A DNA stretch of 64,000 bases from Dermatophagoides farinae. Taxonomy: Eukaryota; Arthropoda; Arachnida; Sarcoptiformes; Pyroglyphidae. Positions 26,390 through 37,747 of the stretch are shown here, one piece after another (within the stretch, counting starts at the first letter, position 1; each line of letters opens with the position of its first letter). The notes beneath the pieces are model-generated. The model searched no databases. It was not told the DNA's origin and saw only the letters and a list, made by a program, of their open reading frames with translations. Position numbers and translations under genes: made by a program. The DNA lies in the NCBI RefSeq assembly GCF_024713945.1, contig NC_134683.1, forward strand, positions 2,346,501-2,410,500, in the 5' to 3' direction.

Positions 26390-28344
26390 TCAGTTCCATT
26401 TAGGAAAATATGATTTGAATGCACCATCTTCACTTCCTTGTTTTAGTTTTATAATCTGATTTGGTTGAAATTTACGGCCACTTTTATCCTCTTGTATAAA
26501 ACGTTGGGCTACTTTATCAACATGTGCTTCATCGGCTATACGTTCAGCAAATTGGTTACCAATCCAAACATAAATCTTATCCATAACATCTTTTTTTGGA
26601 AATGAAATGAAAAAAAAATCAGATTGTTATAATTTTATCAAATTTATTAACCCGTTGATTATTATTATTATTATTTTGATGTTGTTATTAGAAAATTAAA
26701 ATACACATACCCAAAATCATGATATTATCCTCTTCCAAATCATCTGGTTCATAATTGGCAACCTGTTTAAAGATACCATTTCGTGAAACACGAAACAATC
26801 GTGCACTGGTAATTTTTTCCTGTTCGCTCATTTGCCATGATTCAAATAATGATTTGAATTCAACACTTTCATCACCTTCCAATACTTTGGTTACCGGTGT
26901 ATTATTTGGATATTTTTTCTTATTAATCAATTCCATTGCATATTTAATGGCCGATTGTCGTTCTTTTTGTGTGGCTTTCTTACCAACCCATACCCATAAA
27001 CCTTCGGAACCATTTTCAACAATGAATGTATCCTATTATGAAATAAATTTCAATTCATAATTAGTAATAATAATTTTAAAATATTACAGGAAAACATACA
27101 TTTGTATCGAGATCAGCACGGCTTAACGGTCCATTTTTGACAAACGAAATATCAATCGTTTCAGTACCTTCGAAACATTTATACAATGTAACGAATGAAC
27201 GTTCATGTGATTCAAAAGATTTATCACTGGCAGCATAATCATAGCCTTTTGGCATTTGTTTAAGATCAATATCTTTTTTATCCAATGATAATGCTTTATT
27301 GAATGCATCATATTCAGCACCGGATGTTTGTTCAACTTCTTTACCATCTTCCAAGATGACTGATGATAATTTAAAACGATTCAATTCAGATTTCAAATCA
27401 TTAGCCACACGAATAGCAGTAGTACGTTCCATACGATTTGAATGTTTACCGGTCCAAACGAAAACAAAATTCGGTACAAGCAAAATGAATACATCACCAT
27501 TATTCATAACTTTCCAGCTAATCTCAGCACATTCATAAACGATTGGACGTTTTTTGCCTTTAACATGCAACAATGATGGCTTCAATTCATCAATCATTTT
27601 GGTAAAGCCGCTTTCGTAACCACCTTTTAAATAACTGAATCAAAAGATGTAAAAATATTTACATTTTAAAATGGGAAAAAAATATATCAATACTCACATG
27701 ATACCATTCTTAAAATAGGAAGAAAATTGTCTGGATTCAAATTCTATTGATTGATTGCAAAAAAAAAAATTGGAATAAATTTCGAGTTTGTTTATTATTC
27801 TATACAAACCTTCAATTTCACGATGTTGTACCGGATAACCGCCAAGAAAATCATCCAATTCAACGGATTTGATTGCGGCAACACCAGCTTCATCTTTGGT
27901 TGATTCACTACCAATCCAGAAATGAATATGACAATAACCATGTCCATTTAGAATTGGTTTTGATTCCATTTTTGAATGACCACCGGTTGGATTTTCTGTA
28001 CACTAAATAATTAAATAATGAGAAATGGTGAAAAAGAAATTTAAAAAAAAAATTCCATTCTCATTCGGTACACTTACACAAGCGACAATATAACAATCTC
28101 CTTTGTAAAATTTGCCATAATCTTCTTTTGGCACTGGAACCAATTCAAATTGCTAGGATCAAATGATTTAAATGATTAATTATGATTAATGATTCAAAAT
28201 AAATAAATTCGTGATATTTGATCATTATATATCATCAACGACATTAAAATTACAATTACAATGATAACAAACCTTTATACGCCAAATAAAGAAAAAGGTG
28301 TGACCGATTGGAATTACATCGAAATTTTTATCATGTGCAGCCAT
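26390..28344 (-). CDS. Der f 16: Gelsolin-like actin-binding protein, group 16 mite allergen
   Basis: Seven exons on the minus strand: 28344-28273, 28152-28078, 28002-27810, 27743-27698, 27634-27100, 27032-26711 and 26589-26390. They sum to 1443 nt, a 480-residue protein plus stop, with all phases consistent. The protein starts [14 protein letters not shown] and ends SYFPKWN. Repeats of the gelsolin fold are visible: [20 protein letters not shown] with LDDFLGG (first), [18 protein letters not shown] (second), [17 protein letters not shown] (third) and [17 protein letters not shown] (fourth). Four repeats are unusual, since gelsolins commonly have three or six. It has no signal peptide, so it is cytosolic, where the family severs and caps actin filaments in a calcium-dependent way. 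Length and sequence match, by recall, the D. farinae group 16 allergen; the D. pteronyssinus orthologue cannot be excluded. Confidence 0.95.
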
Positions 28345-30315
28345 TGTTTATTGTGTAAAATTTTTTTTTTCGTTTGTTTTGTCAAAAGAACACTTGCAGG
28401 ATAAGTTGAAATTTTCAAAGTTTTTTTTTGTGTGAAAAAAAATTTCTTTTTTTTTGTCAATAACACAAACACGAATTTACCAAATGAATGAATTGAATTG
28501 AATTGAAATTGGAAAATAACAACAACTTCAACGCTGATAATTATGATGATGATGATGATGAAAACATTCTGAATCATAACAACTGTTACGCCTACTCAAA
28601 AGAATTTTTTGTTTCTGTCGTCGACCATTTTCTGAAGAATAAATCAGTTTTGGGCGTCGTAATCAAATCGTTGATTGTAATCAAGTCTATTTCGACTGAC
28701 ACACTGTCACACACACACACACACACATTCTTTTTCACTTTCAATGAATTGTTATGTAAGTTTTTTTTCTGTTTTGAATAAATGAATGAATGAATGAATG
28801 CATGAACAACGATAAAAATAGCTAGACCGAAACCACTAACATTTTATATTATGGAAACAAACAACCAAAACGAATTCGATTATAGATGAGGATAGATTCT
28901 TCATATGAATGTAACCGGTTTTTATTTTTCCACCACTGTTTGTTTCGTTTAGTTTCAAATTACTTTGCAACCAGTAACAAAAAAATGATGATGATGATGT
29001 TGGTTTGATGAAAGATGATTATAATAATCTTTCACACAGCATGAATTTATATAACAATCTGGAATCAACTAAATTTTTAAATCATCATGATGATGAAAAA
29101 TATGGAAATCAAATCGTTCGCATCCGCTTACCATAGACATATATACATTATTATTATATTAGAACATAAATGCAATGTCATAAATATGAATGAATGATGT
29201 GATTTTTCTCTGAAAAGAAAAAAAAGGAAACAAATAAAATGATGATAACATTTTGCTACTGGTAACCATGGTGAATATCTCCTAGTAAAGTAGAGTAAAA
29301 AAAAAATCAAATGCATTGACAATTTTTAAACATATGAAAAAAAATATACAGATTTCCAATTAAATCCATATAATATCGTTGACAGATTGTGGGTGGGTGA
29401 TTGTGTCATTCACATGTCATTGATGGAAAATAATAAAAAAAAAATTTCATGTTTGTTTTAATTTTTTTTTCTTTTAACATTTGTACAAAAATTTATCGTT
29501 AATGGCTCAAACCGGGTGGATCGAATCGTTTTTTTTATTGTTTTTTTTTTATTTCATCTCATACGACAATAAAATTGATTGGTTATTCAGTCGTAAAAAA
29601 AAAAATTTTTTTTTTGAAAAAAAAATTCATCAAAAATGATCCAAATCTTGAATTCTATTTTTGTGCAACAAACAACAACAAAAATATTCTTGTAGGCTCC
29701 ATGTAATTTTAAAAAATTTGGCTTACAACATATATATGAGTTGCACAAATTTTAATACCAAATACCGTCAACAACAACAACAATAACAACAACAACAACA
29801 ACAGTAAGAATAAAAATAAAATCATTGCATCTGTTGTTGCTATATGATTCTTGTTGTTGTTGTTGTTGTTAATTCTTGTCTTTCTCGCTAATAGACATCG
29901 AAATCTAGTCAATTTCGATTTGTTGGTTTCTGTGTTTAGTGAATAAGTGTGTGTGTGTGTCATTTAATGTTTGTCTTTATTTGATTAAGTCAAAGTTAAG
30001 TTAATAATTCTTTTTTTTTGCAACTCGACAGATGTGTAGATTATTTTTAGACCAAAAAAAAAATCATGAAATTTGTTTGTTTAGTTTCTTCCAGTATATT
30101 CGTCAGATTTTGACTGAAAACAAAATTCTTATGCAAAAACAAAAACACCAGTGAATCATCGATTTGATATAAAATGATTTAATCAAAATTCAGAAAAAAA
30201 ATTCAAGGATAAAATTTATAAATGAAAGAATAGAAAAAAAAGACAGCCTAAAAAAATGACATTGATTTTGGATATGTGTCAATTTGGACAATATTTCATC
30301 TAACAATAATCATGA
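28345..30315. other. Intergenic region with simple sequence
   Basis: Head-to-tail gap between two minus-strand genes. It holds CAA/TTG, CA/GT and GAT triplet tracts and many A/T runs. The leader and promoter of the gelsolin gene lie at its left end, but no individual element can be defended. Confidence 0.5.
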
Positions 30316-32116
30316 TCAGGATGATGATGAATTATCATTGACATTGTCAACATCATCATCAATGCCATCACCACCACCACCATCATCATCATCATTAGAT
30401 ATCATTGGTTTAGTGACCTTTATAATGTCCATTTCGATTATAATACGTTGATGTTTGGGTAATTGTTCTGTTATTGACCTATTCATTTGATTTGAAAGCA
30501 TTAAATTGGATCCATTTATTATTATTGAACTAATTGTTGTCGATGATATTGATGATGGCAAAGATTTGGCTTCAGAATATGGAATCAGATTCGAATCATT
30601 TATTTCTTGTCTTTCAGATATTGTCTGTGGTTGTTGAATTTCACGTTTTTTACTATTGTTGATCTTGTTATTGGTGTTATTGCTGGCGTTGGAGCTATCT
30701 GATAGTAATAAATTGTTTACCATTCTTAATGTTGGATTTGGCTCAACATTTTCATTGATAGATGATGATGATAATCTTGATGGTGATGATGATAATAGTG
30801 ATGCCAAAATGATGGCACCATTTTGATGATGATTATCATTATTGTTATTAGTATTGCCACTGTTGTTTTTCTCTTTGCTCCTATTATTATTGTTTGTTAT
30901 AATCATTGAATTTATACGGTTCGATGTCATTGTTGTTGGAGATGATGATGCTGCCATATCCATCATTGTTGTTGTTCTTGTCGTAGTCGTAGATTTATTT
31001 GTTTCAACACGAATAAATACAGCAATAGCGACCAAAGATAAAAATAGGATTCCAATTAAAAATGATCCTAAGTGTAGTGAATAATATGTTATTATTATTA
31101 TTATTATCATTATTATCCATTATTCATCCATCCGAATGGATGGTAAATTCCCAGTCTTCTCCAGAATAGACTGTGCGAGAGAGAGACAAATATTCACATA
31201 TACTTTGTATACATGAACAAGTCAAATTAGAAAAAAAATTCAGAATAAAAAGAATTAAATTCAAAACAACGCCCATCATCACAAAAACACAAAAACAGAC
31301 AATGAAAAAAAAAGAAAAAATCTAAATTTAGAATAATTTTCACTTTACAACACTATACACAAGAACCAAATGTGAATGAATAAAAGAATTTTAACATACC
31401 AACAAGTTTGACGACACCAGCAGATTGTTCATCTTCATCATCATCATTATCATCAATATTTTTTGAAAATGATGGTTGAAAATTTGCCTGTTGCCATGGC
31501 CATACTGTAGATGTCCATATTGGTTGTAGTTTTAGTTTTAGTTGATGATCATTATGATTATTCAAAATTATATGCTTCATATGTGTTCCATCCATCATCA
31601 GAACCTATGTATGATGGAGAAAAGAGAATTTATGTAAAAATTGATAATTTAAAGAATATTACATATGATGTAATACAGATACACACAAACCTTATGATCT
31701 GGTTTTTGTCTTTGGCCATTCTGGCCGATATTTTTGTTGTTGGCACTTTCAATTTGATTATTATTATTATTATTATCATCATAGTTCATATTCGATTTCA
31801 ATAAATGATTTTTATAAACATTTGGACAATGACATTTGATACGATTAAAACCAGACGACGACGATGATGATGATGATGATCTAGATGATGATAATGATTC
31901 GGTACCCGATTGGAATAGAAAATTTGAATCAGAACAACAACAATTTTTCTTTCGTAATAATTGTTTTGATTGTTGGCTAGCCAATGATAATGGCGGTGAT
32001 GATGATCGAGATGAATTTGATGATGATGATGAAATTAATGTTAATTGTGATAATGAAGAATTATCCAAATTCGGTGTTTTTGGATGAAATTTCTTGAATT
32101 GTTTATTCATCATCAT
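30316..32116 (-). CDS. Single-pass membrane protein, Asn/Ser-rich, function unknown
   Basis: Three exons, 32116-31691, 31604-31400 and 31067-30316, with GT-AG introns and matching phases (0, then 1), sum to 461 codons (460 residues). An in-frame TGA lies two codons before the ATG triplet, so the start is sound. The N-terminal half has Ser runs, two cysteine clusters (NCCCSDS near 58-64 and KCHCPNV near 94-100), an Asn run and an acidic patch. One hydrophobic helix, SFLIGILFLSLVAIAVFI, lies at about 212-229. The C-terminal half is Thr/Ser/Asn-rich and ends in an Asp/Gly/Ser-rich tail. There is no signal peptide, so topology is uncertain. I do not recognise the family. The cysteine pairs could be a metal-binding or palmitoylated element, but that is only a guess. 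Confidence 0.7.
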
Positions 32117-33091
32117 TATAGATCATTATTATTGTTCATTGTTGATTCAAGAAAGAACGAAGTAAAAAAAAAACTATCAAACCAGAAACGACAATATAAT
32201 CAACAAATTGAAATCGGATTGAATTTCAATGGCAAATTTGATGATGATCAAATCATATTTTTTTTCCAAAATTTGATCCTATGATAAATGGAATGGTGAT
32301 GGTAGTTTAGTGTTGGTATAATAACAAACAAAATAAAAAAAAATGTAGAAATTAAAAGTTGTTTTTCGAAATTTCAAATGCATACGATCCAAAAACAAAA
32401 ACAGAAAAAAAACAGACAATCTATCATAATGAGAGAGAGAAAAGCTTTTTTTTAAAAAAAAATAAGAACAACTACAAATTAAGTTACTTGGCAATGATTA
32501 TATGATTATGATGATGGTTATGGTGGTCGTGTTAGAAGGTCGGATGTAAACGATGTATATACTTGTGTGTGTGTGTGTGTGTGTGTATAATGACGACAAA
32601 ATGATTGTTTGTAGGCGTGTTACAAACAAATGAAACAAAAGTTTTTCTGGAACAACAACTACACGGTCAAATTGAATTGATTCAAAAAGATCAAATTGTA
32701 CCAATAATGTATGTATGGATGGATGGTTGGCTGGTTGGTTTGAACCAGAACAGTTTATGATTACGATGATGATTGACAACGAACAAAACAGCAGCAACAA
32801 GTGTTTTTTTTTGCCCATCAAAATTGTCCAATTTTTTTTACGTTATAATATAATTATTGGCAATTGTTGTTGTTGTTGTTGAACCAAAACTTTTTGTTTC
32901 GGCAATTTAACACTTATAACTACGGTAGTTTTCAGGTGTTCATTTTACAATCGATCACACACACACACATATATACACATATCGAATGGTCATTGACAAA
33001 TGTAACAGGAACAAAATTAAAAAAAAAATTAAAATTTGCCATTGATCATGATTGATAAGTAAAAAAAAAAATTCCGAATTGATCGATCAAT
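32117..33091. other. Intergenic region with simple sequence
   Basis: A short (GT)n tract near 32561-32586, GAT triplets and A/T runs. It would contain the promoter of the minus-strand gene starting at 32116. No specific element can be supported. Confidence 0.5.
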
Positions 33092-33428
33092 GTGTAAACC
33101 AGTCATTCTCAACCACTGTGCCGCGGCACTTTTGTGTGCCGCGAAATTCTAAGATTGTGCCGCGAAATTCTAAGATTGTGCCGCGAAATTTTAGATTTAA
33201 TAAAATGAAAATATTTTTTGTTTTGATACATTTGAATATTATGGTAATCCTGAATCAAAAACATGTACTTCGATTATTCAAATATCTATTAATAGTTGTG
33301 CGAATTGTTTGTAGTGGAACCAACATAGGAAAAATAAGTATAATTAAACAAACAAATAAAAGCAATTCTTCTTTAAACAATTTTTTATTAATCAATGTTT
33401 TACAAAAAGTGCTAGATTCTAGAAATGG

Positions 33429-33890
33429 CAAGTCCAAACTAACACGACCAGTTCAGAATCGAGAAAATAACAAATCCAAACTAACACGACCAGTTCAGAA
33501 TTCAAAATTCAAAATCAAAAAAAAAAAAAATGACAAATCCAACCTAACACAATCAATTCAGAATTCAAAATTCAAAATCCAGAAAATAACAAATCCAACC
33601 TAACACGACCAGTTCAGAATCGAGAAAATAACAAGTCCAAACTAACACAATCAATTCAAAATTTAAAATTCAAAATCCAGAAAATAACAAATCCAACCTA
33701 ACACAATCAATTCAGAATTCAAAATTCAAAATCCAGAAAATAACAAATCCAACCTAACACAATCAATTCAGAATTCAAAATTCAAAATCCAGAAAATAAC
33801 AAATCCAACCTAACACGACCAGTTCAGAATCGAGAAAATAACAAGTCCAAACTAACACAATCAATTCAGAATTCAAAATCGAGAGAATTT
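33429..33890 (+). repeat. Minisatellite array, left copy (about nine units)
   Basis: Tandem units each contain TCCAA(A/C)CTAACAC, then either ACCAGTTCAGAATC or AATCAATTCAGAATTC. They alternate between a long form of about 56 bp and a short form of about 42 bp that lacks one ATTCAAAATTCAAAAT block. The forms are intermixed, which suggests unequal exchange or gene conversion. The array is the inverse complement of the one at 34605-35300. Confidence 0.9.
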
Positions 33891-34604
33891 TTTTTAAATC
33901 ATATAAAACTTCAAAGGTTCATTTCAAATACGAAAATTGGTCGAATTATTACGATTCATAACACAAGTAATAAAATTCTAAAATTATTCATATTTACTTT
34001 CAAGGTATGAATATGGTCATTGAGAGAGCGGAACATATGTTCTGTGTCAGTTGTGCTATTTATTCTATCCGATTTGTTTTTATGGTGATTTCGAATAAAA
34101 TTCATTTGTTTTATTTATAAATTTGTGAAAATTGTGAATTATCGATAAAATCAATTAATATAAGCCTCAACGTAAGTCGTATTTTGATCTTTTGCTTGTT
34201 GCTCATCAATATCTTTGTTGAAAATGATTTATTTTCAGAATTGCAAGAACAGAAGAGTACGAATCAATAAAAATTCTTGCAGATTGGTTTGTTCTTTTCA
34301 ACCATAATGATGCTTGGAAAATTGCAAATAATTCCTCCTGGAAAATCCAACACGACCAGCCAATTTTGAACAGTCAGTATAAATATGAAAATCATGATTT
34401 TGGTTACGAACGTTATTTAAGAAGTTGAAAAATACAAATGGGTGATGAAATTGGTTAACAGGCAGCATTAATTGAAATTTCAAATCTGATAAATGATCAA
34501 CATATTAGGAATGTTTGATCCGATGAATATTTGTAAGATAAATCAGCTTTTCCCAAACTTTTTTGAACGGGGCCCGGTATGAGATTTTAAAATTTTTTTT
34601 TCGA

Positions 34605-35300
34605 CCCGTGTTAGTTTGGACTTGTTATTTTCCCGATTTTGAATTTTGAATTCATAACTGGTCGTGTTAGGTTGGATTTGCCATTTTCTCGATTCTAAAC
34701 TGGTAGTGTTAGTTTGGACTTGTTATTTTCTGGATTTTGAATTTTGAATTCTGAATTGATCGTGTTAGGTCGGATTTGCCTTTTTCTCGATTGTGAATTT
34801 TGAATTCTGAACTGGTCGTGTTAGTTTGGACTTGTCATTTTCTGGATTTTGAATTTTGAATTCTGAATTGATCGTGTTAGGTTGGATTTGTTATTTTCTG
34901 GATTTTGAATTTTGAATTCTGAATTGATTGTGTTAGGTTGGATTTGTTATTTTCTGGATTTTGAATTTTGAATTCTGAATTGATTGTGTTAGGTTGGATT
35001 TGTTATTTTCTGGATTTTGAATTTTGAATTCTGAATTGATTGTGTTAGGTTGGATTTGTTATTTTCTGGATTTTGAATTTTGAATTCTGAACTGGTCGTG
35101 TTAGTTTGGATTTGATGTTTTCTCGATTTTGAATTTTGAATTCTGAACTGGTCGTGTTAGTTTGGACTTGTCATTTTCTGGATTTTGAATTTTGAATTCT
35201 GAATTGATCGTGTTAGGTTGGATTTGTTATTTTCTGGATTTTGAATTTTGAATTCTGAACTGATCGTGTTAGGTTGGAGTTGTCATTTTCTCGATTCTGA
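34605..35300 (-). repeat. Minisatellite array, right copy (about thirteen units, inverted)
   Basis: About thirteen units carry GTGTTAG(G/T)TTGGA, the reverse complement of the left-array core. Four consecutive units around 34870-35090 are virtually identical 56-bp copies. With the left array this forms a long imperfect palindrome able to fold back. It lies wholly inside the hAT-type element. Confidence 0.9.
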
Positions 35301-35500
35301 ACTGGAATAAACGAATTAACAACAAATACACTACATACTGTTATTTTTGTAGTACATATTATATATTATTTTATTTAGCACATTTAAAATCATTATCACA
35401 ATCTATTTTACGCAGTGCTTTTTCTTTGTGTGCCGCCAAATTTTGAAATCGTAAAATGTGTACCGCAACAAAAAAAAGGTTGAGAATCACTGGTGTAAAC

Positions 35501-35970
35501 ACTTGTTTTGTATATGAAAAGGTCATACACTCACACACAGACATACACACACACTGAAACACAAAACAATCACAAAACCATATCGGTTGTTTTTTTTAAT
35601 TCATTTAAAACAAATGTGTGTTTTTCAATCGATTATTATAAACAACCGGAAATCAGTCTATTAGAAAAAAAAGAGAAGGAAAAAAAATTAAGTATCACTG
35701 ATCAATACAAGAAAGACATAGTTATTATCGATCGATTATTAACATCGAAATAGATTTGTTGTCGAAAATAAAAAGACAATGACACATTGATGATGATGAT
35801 GATGATGATTAAACTAGATATAAACAAGAATGGAAAAAGGAAAAGAAAATTCGAAAATTTGACAATCAATTTTATTATTTTGTTTTGTTCGGTGATTGAT
35901 TAAATTTTTTTTTCAATCAATATAAAATCAATCATCAAATTGAATGCAGAGTTCGAATTGATCAAAAATA
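35501..35970. other. Spacer between two transposons
   Basis: A 470-bp stretch of ordinary A+T-rich sequence with a GAT tract. No gene or regulatory site is seen. Confidence 0.6.
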
Positions 35971-37747
35971 TTAGGTTATTAGAAAAGTACTGTCGTTTTT
36001 GTGTATAACATTTTTGAACGACTGTCACAAAAAATTGGTAAAGGTTATGACACTGTGTATGACCTCAATTTATTCTTTGATGACCATACTTTAATTCAAA
36101 ATTAAATTTTTTCCAACTTTGACCACAGGAAGTGGTGGCCAACCTCGGTATTTTGAGGCAATTTTTGAGTAAATTTTAGGCATTTTGTTTTTTGCCCGTT
36201 GTGACCCCGACGAAAGAGGAAATGGTCATCTGACCACTCAATGGAAATTCCACATGTCCTAGGAGTTAAAAAAAATTATGAGCGTAATTTTTCCGCAACT
36301 CATTTTTTCTCAAGAGCGGATCAAAATCCGGTCGGCCGCTATCAGCCACTGTGTTATTCCGCCATAGGAAAAATATGCTTCAAAATGAAATTTTTGAAAA
36401 ATTTTCATTAATTATTGCACAAAAGGTTTTCGGCTAACCAAAAAGTCAATAAAAAATTCCGGTTGACAAAAAATTCCAAATTCTTGAAAATCGCATAACC
36501 GACCATGCAATGCATGTGCTGTCAGCCACTCTGTCAATGGCATAAATGTTCTGTTGGCGATTTCATAAACTGCATACAATATGAACTTTTCAAAAACGTT
36601 AAATTCATTCCCATTACATTATATCGCATGAACCGGAAAAGGAAATCAAAAATTCGGATTAATTTCAAATACCACATAGTGCATTACCAATCGCATTATC
36701 ACCATCATCATCATTTGAATATTATTGATATTTAATGATTTAATGAATAAAATGCAACAAACAACAACGAAAGAAGAAATTTGCCAAAATTGGCCAAGTG
36801 ATATTCACATCCGCCATTTGATGCTTTGTTGGTACAAGAGGGGTGTCAAGGCAACTAGAGCTTCTGCTGAAATCAACGAAGCTTACGAAAACGGTGTGAG
36901 TACCCGTACTATTCAACGGTGGTTTCAGCGATTTCAAGAAGGCGACTTCAACCTGGAGGATCGACCGAGGTCTGGCCGACCTCAACAGATTGATGATGAT
37001 AAATTGGTGGAAACAAACCCGAGGTACACCACCAGTGAATTCGGCGGAAATTCTTAATTGTTCCCGTTTATGAATTCGTATTGTTTTGGTACCATGAATG
37101 TCGATATGCAACAGATTCAACATTGATTGAGTGATTTCCAATGGTATTGCCCATTAACAAATTCAATGGGCAATGCCATTGACAGAGTGGCTGACAGCAC
37201 ATGCATTGCATGGTCGGTTATGCGATTTTCAAGAATTTGGAATTTTTTGTCAACCGGAATTTTTTATTGACTTTTTGGTTAGCCGAAAACCTTTTGTGCA
37301 ATAATTAATGAAAATTTTTCAAAAATTTCATTTTGAAGCATATTTTTCCTATGGCGGAATAACACAGTGGCTGATAGCGGCCGACCGGATTTTGATCCGC
37401 TCTTGAGAAAAAATGAGTTGCGGAAAAATTACGCTCATAATTTTTTTTAACTCCTAGGACATGTGGAATTTCCATTGAGTGGTCAGATGACCATTTCCTC
37501 TTTCGTCGGGGTCACAACGGGCAAAAAACAAAATGCCTAAAATTTACTCAAAAATTGCCTCAAAATACCGAGGTTGGCCACCACTTCCTGTGGTCAAAGT
37601 TGGAAAAAATTTAATTTTGAATTAAAGTATGGTCATCAAAGAATAAATTGAGGTCATACACAGTGTCATAACCTTTACCAATTTTTTGTGACAGTCGTTC
37701 AAAAATGTTATACACAAAAACGACAGTACTTTTCTAATAACCTAATA
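35969..37747. mobile_element. Mariner-type transposon with 573-bp near-perfect inverted repeats
   Basis: The element is 35971-37745 (1775 bp), flanked by TA on both sides, the Tc1/mariner target duplication. The ends read TTAGGTTATTAGAAAAGTAC inward, resembling the TTAGGTTGGTGCAAAAGTAA type of end seen in cecropia-group mariners. The inverted repeat is not the usual 30 bp. It extends 573 bp on each side (35971-36543 and 37173-37745), with equal arm length and no difference in the stretches I compared. The 629-bp centre carries a decayed transposase fragment. The element cannot make its own full transposase. It is either a recent insertion or kept homogeneous by gene conversion. Confidence 0.93.
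36743..37140 (+). pseudogene. Truncated, frameshifted mariner transposase N-terminus
   Basis: The frame from ATG 36743 encodes a mariner-family DNA-binding region. A first helix-turn-helix (HIRHLMLCWYKRGVKATRAS) is followed by VSTRTIQRWFQRFQEGDFN and the linker LEDRPRSGRPQQIDDDKLVE. After ENPR/TTSE-like residues, one extra base near 37040 shifts the frame and a stop follows at 37055-37057. Beyond it, other frames show scattered family-like residues to about 37140, then the right inverted repeat starts. The whole DDD catalytic domain is missing. Any product would be a DNA-binding fragment only. Confidence 0.85.

Larger units (their letters stand above)
33092..35500. mobile_element. Non-autonomous hAT-type transposon carrying inverted minisatellites
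   Basis: The element spans 33100-35492 (2393 bp). It is flanked by a perfect 8-bp duplication GTGTAAAC at 33092-33099 and 35493-35500. The terminal inverted repeats are CAGTCATTCTCAACC on the left and, reversed, CAGTGATTCTCAACC on the right (14 of 15 match). The left end continues with the palindrome GTGCCGCGGCAC, a typical subterminal block of Charlie-like hAT elements. A 23-bp unit with TGTGCCGCGAAATT follows, nearly three times. No transposase is encoded. Most of the interior is two minisatellite arrays in opposite orientation around a spacer of about 700 bp. Superfamily assignment rests on TIR sequence, duplication length and the CCGCGG block, all visible. Confidence 0.92.

Noticed and set aside
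33052-33603. 183-codon frame
   Set aside because: It crosses the hAT target duplication and TIR and then reads through the minisatellite, giving repeated peptides without domain character.
33429-35300. Possible CRISPR-like array
   Set aside because: The units are contiguous minisatellite copies without unique spacers, in a eukaryotic hAT element.
36740-37141. 133-codon minus-strand frame
   Set aside because: It is the antisense of the decayed mariner transposase, whose plus-strand reading shows the helix-turn-helix motif.
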